A stretch of DNA of 64,000 nt. It comes from Platycnemis pennipes (Eukaryota; Arthropoda; Insecta; Odonata; Platycnemididae). The DNA lies in contig OW121853.1 of the NCBI GenBank assembly GCA_933228895.1, forward strand, positions 74,074,645 through 74,138,644, written 5' to 3'. Shown here piece after piece: positions 32,726 through 45,270 of the stretch; positions within the stretch are counted from its first letter, which is position 1, and each line of letters opens with the position of its first letter. The notes beneath the pieces were generated by a model. It was not told the origin of the DNA. It saw only the letters and a program-made list of their open reading frames with translations, and ran no database searches. The position numbers and the translations under genes are program-made.

Positions 32726-33634
32726 GTTCGTGATGGCAACCTTATGTTCTACTCAATAAGTCCAGGGGGAGAAAAAGGATAAAATGTCTGGAATGATGGC
32801 ATAAGGGAAAGTATAAAATAGTAAGCTAAGCTGAAGAATTTTGCACCGTAGGCAAAATGGTACATTAATTAAGGAGGAACCAAATTACAAACCATTCACA
32901 GCTTCCTTCGATCGATCTGATAATATATAAGAATGGTAAATATTGCGGAAAAGCATAATTTTGGTCACAACCTCCCTGTTCATTCACTGCACCAACTTTT
33001 ATTGCCAATGGTAATACCCGCTTATAAATGTCTCCAATCATTTTATCTGGTGGTATATTTATGGGGTAACCTTAACGCTTTTGCAGAATGCACTTCAGCA
33101 ACACTTTAATCGGAGGTTTGAAGAAAATGCGATCCTGCTCTCTCCACATAAAACTATTTTTTCCAGCAGTGGTTTTGTTATCTTAGGTGACCTGAAGATG
33201 TCACAGGGAAACGAAGCCCTGGTGGGAAAAAATGAAGTTTTATGTGGAAAGAGCAGTGTTGAAATTTATTCAAACTCCCCTAGGAAGATAGCAGATATTT
33301 TAAATTTTCAGCAGGTAACTCCGTTTAGGTTTTCCCGGCAAGTTTACATTTCCCCCAAAATTTCAAACGGACATCGGGAGGAAGTATAGAGAGAGAGAGA
33401 TTTTATTCAAGGGTACCGTTAAAACGGGTGCAGTTGCAATTCTTAATGAATGCTGAAGAATAGTGCAAGAACAGGCAGAACCTCCTCCCACCATATCTAC
33501 TGCACGAACAGCCCACGCTCCAAGGTTTAAAAAAAAAAAAATTTCCCCCACCGCTCCCTAGCTTGGATATCATCTCCCGACCCCACGGCCGGAGGTTTGT
33601 GTGTCTTAAGTAACGTTTACGTTTCCAGGGCTCA
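32726..33634. other. Unannotated stretch
   Basis: No supported gene. The frame 33081-33389 (plus, 102 residues) has no recognisable domain. A 13-base A run sits near 33528-33541. Confidence 0.35.
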
Positions 33635-34610
33635 CTGAACACGACGGCGACAAGACCACAGGGGTAGAGAGGGGGGCGGAGGGGGAAAAAGGAAGAGGAG
33701 AGAAGTGGTGAGGGAGGCTAACTAAAGAGAGATAGAGAGAGATGAGGGGTGGCGTTTCTGGGCACCTGCGCGAGTCCCCAAATAAAAGCTTCCGTTGTTA
33801 CTGTTCTTTTTTTCACGTATTCGTGAGTTTTACGCGCGGACGGGGTTGGGAAAGGAAAGGAGAAGGGGAGAAGAGAGAGAGAGAAAGAATATTTAAACAT
33901 GTCGAGAAAGTGGGAAGGGAGTATTTGAGGAGGAGATTCCGGGGAGACGAAGAAAGGGTGGTCGAAAGGGGTGAGGTTTAAGGTCTCCTACGACGGGAGA
34001 GAGGGGTGGATGCGTTTCCTCCCCCGATACTCTTTCTCCCTCGCAGTCACCCCCCCCCCCTTCCCCAAGATGCTACGCGCGCACTCTCTCCCTCCTTGGC
34101 TGGTTGGCTCCTTTTCGGCCCACGGAGGGGGTGGGAGGGGAGAGAGAGGGAGCAGAAGAAGGAGAGAGAGTGTGTGTGTGTCTGCTTCCTCCTGGGTGGT
34201 CCCCCGAAATGAGCGGTGGGCGACAACCATTAAGGGGATCCAAGACGGTTATGATTTACATTAAGATTAGTGATATACAAGGACGCCTCCTCCGATTCGA
34301 AGAATTTTTATCTGGTGCCAAAGCATTTATCATCCTCTCTCTCTCTCTCCCTCCACGCAAGAAGGACGAGGGAACGGGAGGGAGGAGGAAAAGAGGGTCG
34401 TAATGCGGGTGGTTACGGTAAATTGCTCTTTGCACGGAACCGAGGAGAGAGAGGGAGGTCCGGGTGGAGAGTAGCGAGCGAAGACGAGAAGGAGAAGAAA
34501 ACTTTCCAAGAAGACATTCTGGAAAGCGCAAGCGTTATTCCTCTCGGCCGATTTTCCTTTTTTTGTCTGTTCAAATAATTCATCAGGATGCGTCACCTCT
34601 CACCCATCGA
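33635..34610. repeat. GC- and GA-rich low-complexity island
   Basis: Long GAGAGA/GGGAGG runs alternate with CTCTCT/CCCTCC runs. Frames are open on both strands throughout and give Arg/Glu/Gly- or Leu/Ser/Pro-rich text. No domain recognised. Similar islands occur at 11.3-12.0, 36.4-37.0, 38.4-38.7, 41.2-41.4 and 46.5-47.0 kb. Confidence 0.5.
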
Positions 34611-34789
34611 GTTCACTCGTAGTCGGATCGGGCGGTTTATCGATCGCGTCTTGCCATTGCGATTTATTGTTATTTAGTTCATCGCAATTTTGGGTCATTA
34701 CAATTGCCTAGTGGCTCTGGTTTGGTGTCGATAGATCACCCTTGGCTTATCCTTCTTGCTACTTTCATTATTATAAGTGTTGGTAGTTT

Positions 34790-35290
34790 TGTGGATGGTT
34801 TCTATCTGCCACTCCCCATTCAGGAAGTTGGTTTCTTAGCTTCCGTCCTAATCCACCAATCTATTTTCCCCGCATCAAAACACATCGTAAATCTTCATAT
34901 TTTCCGCTTGCATTCATGTCATTTAAAACATATGTTCTCCCCCTCCTCTCCCGTGTTCACTTCATATTTTTTACCCTAGCAACTTCTTCAATATTCCGTT
35001 ACCTCTCAAAATGTACTCTATCCACTTTCGTTGCCTTCCTCGGATTCCTTCAATTAACAGTCTTTCGTCTCCGACCATATTCAACACTTCATTACTCCTC
35101 CCCACCATCCAGCTACTCCCCTCCATCCTTCCCTCCACCTACGTATCCAGCACGTCCATGGCCGCTCCAACTCTTTCCGCACTGACCAGGTTTCAGAGAC
35201 ATACAACACCATCCTCCATATCCCAACTAATTAGTTGGATATATATTCTTTCCCCATCACGAACTCTTTCCCATCCATGTAGATAGTTTG
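34790..35290 (-). pseudogene. LINE RT C-terminal fragment
   Basis: The minus strand shows VLYVSETWSVRKELERPWTC, then VLNMVGDERLLIEGIRGRQR, then KWIEYILRGNGILKKLL and KYEDLRCVLMRG..DWW. The order fits LYG.ETWTLRKEDERRLE, NMVGEERKLL..IR.RQ.KWIGHILRG, and KYE.L......R..W of arthropod LINE ORF2. Frameshifts and stops throughout. Confidence 0.65.
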
Positions 35291-36574
35291 TTATATTTCT
35301 CCCTGGCCAATCCACGATTTTAATTTCAAATCCCTCTTAAAATGTTTAAATATTGTGCATAGCTTCGACGATATCTAGAAAACATACTGCCCTGTCTATT
35401 ACGAGCCTTCCAACCATTCTTCTTAAATTAGGATTAACTCAAATTCCTTATTTGAGATTTCATTTTGAAGGGGAAATAATGATTCAACTGCTAACACATA
35501 GAGCAGGACATGAACAACAATTCTATAAATTGTATTTATTTTTATTGTATTTATTATTCCTGTATTTATTTTTACGTCTTCGCAAGAAAATCAGAATCAA
35601 ATATGAATTCATAAATCACGTTCTCTTTCACCTAAAAAGCATAATGAAATGAAAGGAATATAATATATTTATTAACATCGAATTTCAGTGTCCACAATAA
35701 GTATCACGCAACTGAGTTGCTAGCCACACATCATCCCTGGCCACAATCTGGCCACGATAGCCAGAATCGTAGTCCACTGGCATGGTGATTAAAAGGTAAC
35801 AGGTTAGATTCCCACCTCCAGCATGCTAATGCTACACCTATAATACATCATAATCGTTAACTGGTCAATTATCATCCCTGTAGATGAACACCTTTGTGAC
35901 CGAAATACGGGCATTGGAGTTAAATTTTCTTCATTTGGCTTTTATGACTTTTACTACTTCGAGAAAATTCATCAGACCTGTAAGGAAAATTTTATACACT
36001 ACCAGTCTAATTAGGCTAATGTACATCTCCATAAAACCAAAGCATTGAATGCATTTTATATCTGCGTTTTAAGTCGCCGCGCTCTCAAAAATTCAATTTT
36101 CGAAGTTCGCAACGAATGCATTCGACTCTCAGTCTCCCTGAGCACGATAAATGCATAAACATTTCGGCAAACCCATAGTCTACCACCAAAGCCCATACCT
36201 CAAATTTTAAGGCCAACTCACTTGGTGAAAACATGGAAGCAGTTGGAAAACCCATTAGCATTCAATCAGCCAGCTCATTCCATCGGACGTGAAAAAAATT
36301 ATACATTAAACTCGCGAATGACCGTAAGTCATAAATAAGGTCGCAACCCCACTTCCACATCCATTTTCGCATCGAAAATGGATGTGGAACCGTTGCACGA
36401 TGCAGTCGACCGTCTTCGACCCCTCTGGAAGATTAATTCACGAGCGGACCCCAATCTACCCTTTTCATTCACTCGATCCAAACCCGGTGGGACTCCCTCG
36501 CTCAGGAAGAAGAAAAAAATGACCGACGCACGCGGCACCGGGAAAAGGATTCGGGACCCCAGAGAGAAATAGCG
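35291..36574. other. Unannotated stretch
   Basis: AT-rich to 36050, GC-richer after 36360. A possible degenerate box B (acaggttagattcccacc) lies at 35799-35816 without other SINE support. No gene called. Confidence 0.35.
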
Positions 36575-36715
36575 GCGCGTAAAGGGAATCGGACCTAATA
36601 CGCTACCCTGTGGCACTCCATCAATATATCCGCTCCCACCGCTGCCTTTCTTTACCTTTCCCGCCTGGATAAATCGTCCCCGGTGGTTCTCTCGGATGCT
36701 CCTTTCCAGCCAGGG
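36575..36715 (-). pseudogene. LINE reverse-transcriptase core fragment (GVPQGSVLGP motif)
   Basis: The minus-strand frame reads WLERSIRENHRGRFIQAGKV and then DGVPQGSVLGPIPF, the conserved segment of LINE RTs that precedes the YADD box (usual form SGVPQGSVLGPLLF, preceded by WL.SYL..R.Q.V). The sequence after it drifts away and no YADD box follows. It is a short internal relic embedded in a GC-rich island. Confidence 0.6.
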
Positions 36716-37194
36716 CCACCCACGGCAGTCCCCCCCCCCCTCCACAAACCTCACCCTCCCGGGATCCCTTCCGTCCCCTCCCGCGCCTCCACACCCCCAC
36801 TACACACAGCTTTCAGTCAGGGGCCCCCACACGCACTCACACGAGTTATTTGTCATACCTCTGAATTTCAATCAGCCGGAGACGTGAGGGGAGGGGATCC
36901 CTCTTGGTCGAGACCACCCCGTCCCGGTGATCACCCCCGCACGTAACCTGACCAATGGGAATCTTCCCGACAGAAGAGCTAGCCTCCCCCCCTGTCCCAT
37001 TCCATCCTGATGATCGCTCCGCCATCGTGTCTCACCCACTTCTCTCATGAATCATAGCCCATGGGTGGACATAAGTGATGTTTAAGGGGTAATTAGGCGT
37101 TAAAATTAAGCATTACCAATGCTTCACAAAAATGCTATCTTTTCCGCAGTCAATTGCAGCCTTATGCTATTGATATCCGATACTCTATTCATTT
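36716..37194. repeat. C-rich low-complexity stretch
   Basis: Proline-coding CCC/CAC-rich sequence at 36700-36930. No gene called. Confidence 0.4.
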
Positions 37195-37490
37195 TAACTC
37201 TTCATATTCTACCTTCCCTCCCTTAAAAATTCTTATTCATTTTTCAAGAAAGTGAATAGAATAACTTTCGGTACTCTATTCACTTTCTTGCTTCCTTAGA
37301 GTTTCTCCCATCAACTTCCGAATTACCACACTCAGAACTTATCCGTTCGTCCTCTTCTCTACCCAGCTTAACCTCTCCATTCTCCTCTTAAAACACATCT
37401 CGTAATTAGCCAATATACCTTCACACTCCTTCCATGAAAATTGATTTTCTCGATCGCACAATATCAAACTCAACATCAAAGTATTTGCTA
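37195..37490 (-). pseudogene. LINE RT C-terminal fragment
   Basis: The minus strand reads EMCFKRRMERLSWVEKRTNG, a stop, then VLSVVIRKLMGETLRKQE, matching EMWCWRRMER.SW.ERRTNEEVLS.V.E. One more truncated copy of the LINE lineage also seen at 9985, 23930, 26645 and 34790. Confidence 0.6.
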
Positions 37491-39894
37491 ATCTATTCTC
37501 CACGACTTTACTTTAAGTCCCTGTGACTGATTTGCAGAGCCTGCTCACTAGTGACACGACGGCAAAAAGGCGCCTGAGGCCAGTTAGGTAGCCTAAGAAG
37601 TGCTGGTACCATGTTTAAAACACGACTGGGGAAGAAAATAATATTTCGAGGAGGGTACAAGAATAAACTTCTATCATCTTTTTCAGAGATTGGCCAATAT
37701 ATTAGAAAACAAAAGCACTTATCTCTGGTAACAGCTTCATATCATGAAATATACTTTCTCTTCCCAATCACAAAAACATAAAATACCTCGATATTTGGTT
37801 AAAATTTGCTGTTTTGAAAAGCCTTTGCATTGGAGAGTGAAGGCATTATTAAAGTTGACTCTAATAAGAAAGTATGGTGAAGATAGGCCTGTAGAAAGTT
37901 ATGGAAAAAAGTGCTTACATACCGCCAGAAGGAAAACATCGCTATATAGCGAATCAATCGTGAAGTTCGCAAAGAAAGTTTTGGGACGCAAGCATAGTAG
38001 CCCTCTAGTATACACTTAAAAATTTCGCGTGAACAAGACATACAACGACCAAGTACAATGCCGATATATTCCAACCGGACCCCAACGTGGAGAAGCCCGG
38101 TTCCACACATTCCCATCCCCCCTCTCAATTCATTGAAGTTGCGAGCCATCATCGGGAACGGGCAGCCAATGGCGGCCCAGTCCATCTCACCCACACCCTT
38201 CCAACTTCCAGGCTCTCCTCCCCCTTTCTTTCAACAAAACCATCTCCAACTCAAACCCTCCACCCCTGGGCCATTTGGAAGAGATTTTGGCCGAAGGGAT
38301 CACCTAATGGGAGAGATCATGAGAAGCTTCGGGTTCAATCAAATCAATTAAGTCTGATGTGGGGAGAGGGGTTGTTTTTTTCTCTTTTTAAGGGCCCCCG
38401 CGATTCCAATTAGTCTCACGCGCCCGTCCCGCCTCCCCTTCCTCCTGTAAAAAAACCCTGTCCCTCATCTGATCGATCCCTGCGGCGGAAACGCGATCGA
38501 GATCTCTGTGCCCGAATAATTTACCACCCCAGCCGCAACTTGTGCGGTTGTGTGTGCTCTTAAAGAAACGGAACTCTTTAGCGCGGGGAGAAAGGGCGAG
38601 AGGGTGCATGAAGGGTGGAGGGCGAGAGGGTGCATGAAGGAGGAGGGCGTAGTAATATTTCGCGAGGAAAGGAGGAATTTTCGAAACGTTTCCGGCGTCT
38701 CCCGGATGGCCCTCTATTAAAACGTCCACTCTATCAGTGGATCTCTGTGAGTTTCACTCGACATTGGGAATGGGTACTCGGCCGTGATGAAAAAAAAATG
38801 AAAGGAAAGAATTTACGGGTCCAGGAAACGATGAGATCGCAGGTCCTCGACATGTTCTCCGAACGATTAAAAGACGATCTCATTGAGTGATTTTTTTCTA
38901 AGATTCCGGAACGTGAATAGAATATAATTTATACGCCCAATCGCTTGGAAACGAATTCTGGCCAGAAATTAAAACAGAAATTTTCTGTGTTTGCTGGAAA
39001 CATTCCGCGTTCGTCTATTACTAAACACCACTTCTTTGTTTATTTTATTTATATTATTGAGAAAATTACTATCTTTCAATGAATGCTTGGATTTCTTCGA
39101 TATGCACCTCATGACTATTTAATAATTCAAAGAGCATAAAAATATGATATAATGAAAACATATAAAAGCATGTTCATATGTCTCCGAGGAATATGTGCAT
39201 ATCGGCTTAGGTCAGTTAAAAACATTCCTCGATTTTGAACAGTAAAAAATTAATTGTTACTAAACAGGAGTTTGTCTCAATTCCTACTTTCCTATCTTAA
39301 ATCCTTGACGATGATATTTTAATTATGTTCTAGAAAATGTGTTCGCAAGAATCCTTCATTTTCACGTGGTGCTCAACGCGGTCAAAGGAGAATGCAAATT
39401 CCGCTGGAATATGATGATCGGACGTAGTGAAAAGATGTTTACGTTTCATCAAAGTCCCAAAGGTACAGAGCTTCAACATTAATTGTGCGCGGTGGGAATG
39501 ATTCCTTCTCAATTATAATAAGTTTCGTCAAAAGCAAGCGCGCATTATCTCCGGCAAGACCTTAATATAAGCCCGTCGAGTATTGAACAGAAATTACGCC
39601 TGAGAAGTTCGGCACGCTTGTCCGGATCTAAATTTTCAACGTCAAACCTCGATAAAAAATATCATGGTGGTGGTGATACATCGGTGTAATCAAAATATCA
39701 CCAAAATCGGAGTGCCGATCTACCTATACTGTCCAGAAGATACTTCTGACTTTATCGTCGATGTCATATTACTATCGCTCTGATTAACTTATCGATCATC
39801 ATTGTCCAGATCCGTTCCTATCGATCCGTCACGGCGGTACATGGTATCACGAGCACGTGGTCCACACGATAATTTATGTATGTATGCACATACA
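37491..39894. other. Unannotated stretch
   Basis: About 2.4 kb. Frames at 37744-38019, 38058-38413 and 38615-38890 (plus) and 38388-38729 (minus) are open but overlap one another and show no domain. 38375-38760 is GC-rich. No gene called. Confidence 0.35.
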
Positions 39895-40000
39895 TCTTCA
39901 CCTATACGATACTACATAATACTCTGTAAGCCACTGCCAGGGCACGTGGAATGGAGAGTACTATCACCAGGCATGCATTTTAAATCATTAGGTATCGCGG
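39895..40000 (-). repeat. CR1-like LINE 3' tail, solo copy
   Basis: ctctgtaagccactgccagg..gcacgtgga then actatcaccaggcatgcatt..ttaaatcatta. It is close to the copy at 60115-60215, which has the same aggaaagcattttaaatca continuation. Confidence 0.45.
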
Positions 40001-40379
40001 GTTTAATATACTGTCGAAAAGTGGTACTTATTATCAATGCCTGGACGCCAAAGGCTTTTGTCCACGTATGAATATAATTATTCCCACAAAAAATGCCAGT
40101 TCAAAATTAGCTATTTCTGATGAGAAAGTGTGATTACGTAGCATGATCTGTGGCCCAATTGAGAGATAAGTGATACTGAAATTTTAAAAAAATCCACTAA
40201 CGCATGAAAACTGCATTCTTACCATGTAAAAAATGCTAAATAAGTTCAAAAATCTCGTTTATAGAAATATATTTCTTCGGTGGTACTAATAATTGATTTT
40301 TACGTCTTTTGATGCAAGCCACATTTTTTTCTTCTTCTCGTGGCACTGTGATATTATACATATCTTTGAGGACATGCAC

Positions 40380-40436
40380 GTATTGTGGGTACGGTGGTGA
40401 TTCATTCCCTGCAACACACCCTCCAGATGGCACACA
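40380..40436 (+). repeat. CR1-like LINE 3' tail, short copy
   Basis: gtggtgattcattccctgca..acacaccctccagatgg matches the hairpin part of the tail. Confidence 0.4.
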
Positions 40437-41965
40437 GTGCATTCTGCGCCCTGCAAGCCACCACCAAGAGTGGGTAGCAGGGGGATGAAGGAACCAGAAG
40501 GGGGCGGAACATACCGTCGCGGCGCACTGCGCCTGCCCAGACAACCCTTCTCCTCCACTCCTCGCCGATTCCCATCGATTCCCACATCAACCCTCAGAAG
40601 TCTCCACCATTGAAGAGCCACGCGTCGCCGAGCAACTGACTCGATCTGTTTGCAACCGATTCGCAAAGCGCATGCGCTTCCCCCCCACACTCGTGCCTGT
40701 AACGAAACAGTTTCACTCGCACAAAGAATGATTGGACACTTGGTGGACCATGATGGGAAAAAGCTTGTGTGCAAGGAAATTTTGCTTCGAATCCGGCGTA
40801 TTTTATTTAAAATTCCCTGTTCCACTATTCCTGAAACTGGTCAAGTTATGATGATTTCACACTGCAGAAAAACAAGATGGCGGATACAAAATGAAGGCTC
40901 TGAATTCTTGGTTATTTTTGAATTTATCTTTTCATTCAAAATCAAACGGTCAGGAAAGGTGAGATTGAGGAAAGGGACACGAGAGTTGAGGAAAGTCAAT
41001 GACTTGGATGCAGCAACATGAAGAGTAAGGCAGTGGGTAAAATAAGTTGGTTCAAAAGGCACAAATACATTGGATAAGACCCAATTTCAGCCCAGCTCCT
41101 GACAATGCTCGCCTCAAATCATTCTCCGGTAACTGATTGGCTCTATGTTAGACCGTAATAAACGTCAAGAATTTTTAGAGAATACGCTCAGGGAAGCCAA
41201 TTTCGGACGAAAGGGAAAGCGGCGAAGATTGAACGGGAGAGAGGGAAAGAGGATTTTAAAGAGGGAGAGAGAGGGGTTGAATGGGGAGAGACGAGAGACA
41301 GGAGGAGGACGGCGGACGGCTCCCAAAAAACCATTTATATTAATAAACGGCTGAACCCATCTCGTTCATCGGGACCCTTTAAAAAAAAGAAGAAAAAAAC
41401 AATATTCACGTGAGGGAAGAAAAAAGAGACGATACGGGCGGACACCCTTACCGGTCGGGGTAAAAAATATACACGTTGAGTGAGAGAGGAGTTAAGAATA
41501 AAGGAAAAAAAACAAATGATCGTTTCCTTTAAACGAGCCAGTTTCTCGACCATCCATCACGACGATGAGCGACAATGCGACGACCCGTTGGCCTCTACGA
41601 CGACCTCCCCGACTCTCCATTTTTCTCCCCCGAAGAAAAACACCCCCCTACGTCAGCTTCATCCCTAACCAACCCTCTAAAAACGCTTTTCACACGGTCA
41701 ACTTTACCGACATACTTCGTTCATAAGACGCTCGGCGCGAGAAACCTTCGCCCTGTCGCTCACGTCGCAACCTCGGTCCTGTTCGCGGAGGTCGGGTCGT
41801 GAAACTTGAGTGTCACGGACCATTTTTCACGTTTGCGGCACTTGAAGGTCCCCCAATACATGTTCACGTCGAGTGACTGCTATTGTCTGCACAAGTCACT
41901 CCATAGATTTAAATCGCAAGAATCCGAGGACAGCACTGCACAGGTGTGTTTTCGGGGATCAAGTT
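40437..41965. other. Unannotated stretch
   Basis: Minus-strand frame 40286-40825 (179 residues) is the longest here but is cysteine/tryptophan-rich text without a domain, in a GC-rich patch. 41200-41330 is GA-rich. No gene called. Confidence 0.35.
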
Positions 41966-42200
41966 GGAATGGTGGCTAGAGTATGGGCCACGCGTACCGA
42001 GGGCCCGAGTTCAAATCCCCACCAGGTGAAGAGATTTCCGATTAGTACACAGGTTCTTAATTGGCTGCTGAGTGGAAATCACTTCTAAGTATAGTTAGAT
42101 GTTCATTGGATGGGACATTAAAGTGTAGAACCCTTGATGACTTTTGATGAGAGCAGACTAACGCCAAATGCTGGGTTTCTTTCCAACCTTTCTTCGTTCC
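41966..42200 (+). mobile_element. SINE family A, copy 6
   Basis: Head ggaatggtggctagagtatg and box B ccgagttcaaatccccacc. Body: gttcattggatgggacatta, then cccttgatgacttttgatga..gagcagactaacgcc and a tttccaacctttcttcgtt end. Confidence 0.7.
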
Positions 42201-43128
42201 CAAATTCACAGTTAAATAAATTATTATGGTATTGTATTTTGGTATGGTGTTACACTTTGTCTTTTAGAGTAATTACAATACCCATTATTATCTTTGTGGC
42301 ACAACTGACCTGGGTTGTCGGTGGCTTCGCCTAATAACCATGAGCTTTATTTCCACCCCCACTCTAAAACAGCAAGACTAAAATCTAAAAAAAAGGCTAA
42401 ATCCTTCCGAAAAAATCCGTAACTCTTTGAATCCGTTGTTTAGCATGTATTTCTCATATAAATCTCATTTTTACGACCTGGTTACTGAAAAACCAATTCC
42501 TACCACACGCCTTTGATGAGTCGTTCTGGGAAACACGTGTATGCAGATGTACCTTTTCCTCATATCAACCTTGAAATTCCGTGTTCATAAACTTCGAAAA
42601 TCGTCGAAGGGCATTTAAAAGCTGTTTTTTTTCGAATACCGCCCTTCCTTATCTCGGCAACCAAAACGACATTTTGAAGAGAGAAACCTACAAAAGACTT
42701 TTCCATGAAAAAATTTGCAATATGAAGAAACGTGAGTTACTGGAAATACTGCGTAATTGTAAGTGAAATGTGTCAGGTAGAAATTGCACAACATCTGTTC
42801 AGCAGCAACATCGCACATTCACACTCACGTTCAGTAGATTTCACTCAAGAAAGTGACCTATCACGATATGGAATTTTTTCCTTCCCATTTTCAAATAATT
42901 ATTTTCATCCCAAGAAGTTTAAAAACACGTCTCGAGAAAAGAATGCCATGGCAAGTAATCCGTCCAATGGAAGAAACGTTAAAATGAAGGTTCCTGTGTC
43001 ACATTTTCTACAGTGTGTACCAAAACCGACTTCGGGTTTCACTCCTGTCTTACATCACTTTTATATTGGGGGAGGACACAGATAGGTTACGTTCTTCGCG
43101 ATGATGAATATAGTTCGGTATTTAGTAT
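42201..43128. other. Unannotated stretch
   Basis: AT-rich. Frame 42732-43085 (plus, 117 residues) has no recognisable domain. No gene called. Confidence 0.35.
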
Positions 43129-43215
43129 GAGAGGTTGGCCGATAGAAGAATCGAGTGGAGGGCTGCGTCAAACCAATCCCAGGATTGCTGACCCATGATG
43201 ATGATGATGTTGCAT
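43129..43215 (+). mobile_element. 3' end of a LINE with ATG-repeat tail
   Basis: The frame ERLADRRIEWRAASNQSQDC stops at 43189-43191 and is followed by cccatgatgatgatgatg. It is the clearest of three copies of this ending in the window. Confidence 0.65.
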
Positions 43216-43304
43216 GAATTTCATTCACGGTGAACGGTGAACATTCACGGTGAACGTGAGGAAGGTGGAGCGAAACAATGTCGCATCAACCTGCATTTGA
43301 CGAA

Positions 43305-43495
43305 AGATTCCAAGGGATCCACAGATTAACGTCCAATCCTACGGACAACGTGCTGAATTTGAAGTTCTTTCAACGTGTCAGTCGATTGGGGACCGGGATT
43401 CCATAAAAAAAAAAAAAACAATTCCTAACACTCTCCAAATTCGCGAACTCGGGCCTTCGGAATGTAAATCTAATACTCTAGCCACCCCACCAGTA
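43305..43495 (-). mobile_element. SINE family A, copy 7
   Basis: The complement reads gttgtccgtaggattggacg then ttaatctgtggatccct. The opposite end has the head aagatactggtggggtggct..agagtatt and a box-B-like ggcccgagttcgcg. It lies about 90 bp after the LINE end at 43215. Confidence 0.65.
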
Positions 43496-44108
43496 TCTTC
43501 TCTATGTTTTTTTAAATGATAATTCATTTCCACAACCCACCCTCTTCATTGAGCAAATGAGCATAACTGCCGGTCGCATTCCCAAACACCCTCCCCGAAG
43601 GACTTGGAAATATTTCAGGAAGAAAAAGATGATATTCTCTCGCTGGCTCCTGTGGTTCCTCATTCATTATTCATTGAACTGCCGACTTCATCGCGTGGTG
43701 TGGTCCACGGCTTATCTTCCACGAATGCTCACTCATATTCCTCGGTCATGTGACACCAAGGAACGAAGGATCCGGAATCAATTATCGAGCCTATTTTTAC
43801 GAGTCCAACTCAAATAAAGATAAATGTTTCACTGCCTTCCGACAGATAAGTCGGGAACATTCACCGTCGTAGTTACGGCGGTCATGTCCTGATAGTAAAC
43901 CGCTACTGCTCTCCGGATTGCTCCGATAATCGGAGACGAACCTCTTTTACGGTCAAGTTCTCTTTTACGGCACATCCCCATGGAGCCTACTGATATAGCA
44001 GTAACGTTTCAAATTAATCACCCGAGAAGATAACGAACTATTTCGTTCAATAATATCACTCAGCGATTCATATTCACCACGCTCCGGAGCTCTTCAGCAC
44101 CATTATAT
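43496..44108. other. Unannotated stretch
   Basis: Frame 43557-43817 (plus, 86 residues) is unrecognised. No gene called. Confidence 0.35.
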
Positions 44109-44405
44109 CACTGTAAAAAGTTGATCTGATTTTCAGTGCGATCTGAATTTAAGCGCTGTCTGGTTGTAAGGCAGGAACACGGATTTAAGGTACGGAAGAG
44201 GCAGGAACATGGATGGTTAGTACAGGAGCAGTTGAGCAGGAAGCAGAGGAAGCAGGATTCTGGATGGTCTGATTTTCAGCCGTTCACCTGCCTTATTTTT
44301 AGACAAGATATTACTGCTGAAATTCAACATACCCTGTCTTAAAATTGTTGCATCTGAAATTCAGATCGCTTTTGTACCTTAAAATCAGATCTACTTTTTA
44401 CAGTG
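44109..44405 (-). mobile_element. CACTG-ended MITE, copy 2
   Basis: 297 bp, inverted relative to copies 1 and 3. Flanked by at (44107-44108 and 44406-44407). Starts CACTGTAAAAAGTTGATCTG and ends with the complement of CACTGTAAAAAGTAGATCTG. Confidence 0.85.
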
Positions 44406-45075
44406 ATTGAATAGCACCATTTCAGCACCATTATATTCAATAATGATATTGAAGGTTCGTTTCGTTTTGTAAAATTTCATCTAACTCACCTCTCTATTTC
44501 TAAGTAAGTTTCCGAGAAGTAGTAGTCTTAGTTATTAGGTGCTTCAGCGGCTGATGTTATATCTCGCTTTATAACCTAAGATCTTAATCCTAAGACAAAG
44601 ACAAAATCCATGATCTGGGTGGTATTGGAGTCCGCGACCACTGGATTGCCAGGCCGCGTTGCGTTATTGACCTGACTACCTTAGCCAGTATAAACTTTCG
44701 ATCTGTAAATTAACCGATTAAGCTTTCGTGGATCAAGCCATAAATTTAAAAAAATTCTTTCGGGGTATCTTCCGTGTTAAACGAATGAAAACCGGTGATT
44801 CTCCTCAAGTTCCGGAGGCTTTTTGTAGGGTGTGTTGGTAGGTCCATGTCATGAATTTATTCTTTGTATTTTCAAGGCAGCATGGAAGGAAATAGGGGAG
44901 AGGGGAGAACTCTTAGAAGGTGAGTTGCTCGAGTTCTTTTCAAAATCACTGAATTCCGTGTCTCACCTGGACCAAACAGAACCTGAGTAAGGCACGGAAT
45001 CAGGATATCGTGAGGAACACAGCCCACCCACCTTATAAAGGAGTCCCCCAAAATATAAACCCACTAATACATCCT
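44406..45075. other. Mostly unannotated, with a weak SINE-like piece
   Basis: At 44605-44695 the complement reads actggctaaggtagtcaggt and gtggtcgcggactccaatac, loosely like a tRNA-derived head in minus orientation. Otherwise nothing supported. Confidence 0.3.
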
Positions 45076-45150
45076 TGAAGAAGCCTCTGGCAATGGACGG
45101 GAAACGTTGGTTTTAATCAACTGCTTAACCAGATAAATGTCCCCTATTTG
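45076..45150 (+). repeat. Repeat end with CTTGAAGA-hairpin-GAAACG motif
   Basis: cttgaagaagcctctggcaa..tggacgggaaacgttggttt and then taatcaactgc. A cctct/agagg-like stem (here decayed to ctct/tgga) sits between the CTTGAAGA and GAAACG boxes, and gttggt/atcaac can pair after them. It is the same layout as the arms at 18341-19517. Confidence 0.35.
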
Positions 45151-45189
45151 CAATCACTGTTTCAAATAGGCGCTGAATAAATCTTTGTC

Positions 45190-45270
45190 AACAGCCGCAG
45201 TAGCCGTGAAACGTGCCTGTCATGGTAACTCAAAGGACGTGGGTTCAAACCCGCCTATAGTTGGATGTTG
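45190..45270 (+). mobile_element. tRNA-like SINE fragment
   Basis: gccgcagtagccgtgaaacg then ggacgtgggttcaaacccgc: box A and box B at near-tRNA spacing. No body recognised. It is not an intact tRNA, because the acceptor arm does not pair. Confidence 0.4.

Noticed and set aside
40286..40825. A 179-residue minus-strand frame as a host gene
   Set aside because: Text is Cys/Trp/Arg-rich with no domain, lies in GC-rich DNA, and overlapping frames on both strands are equally open.
45190..45270. A functional tRNA gene
   Set aside because: Box A and B are present, but the acceptor stem and anticodon arm do not pair; more likely a SINE head.
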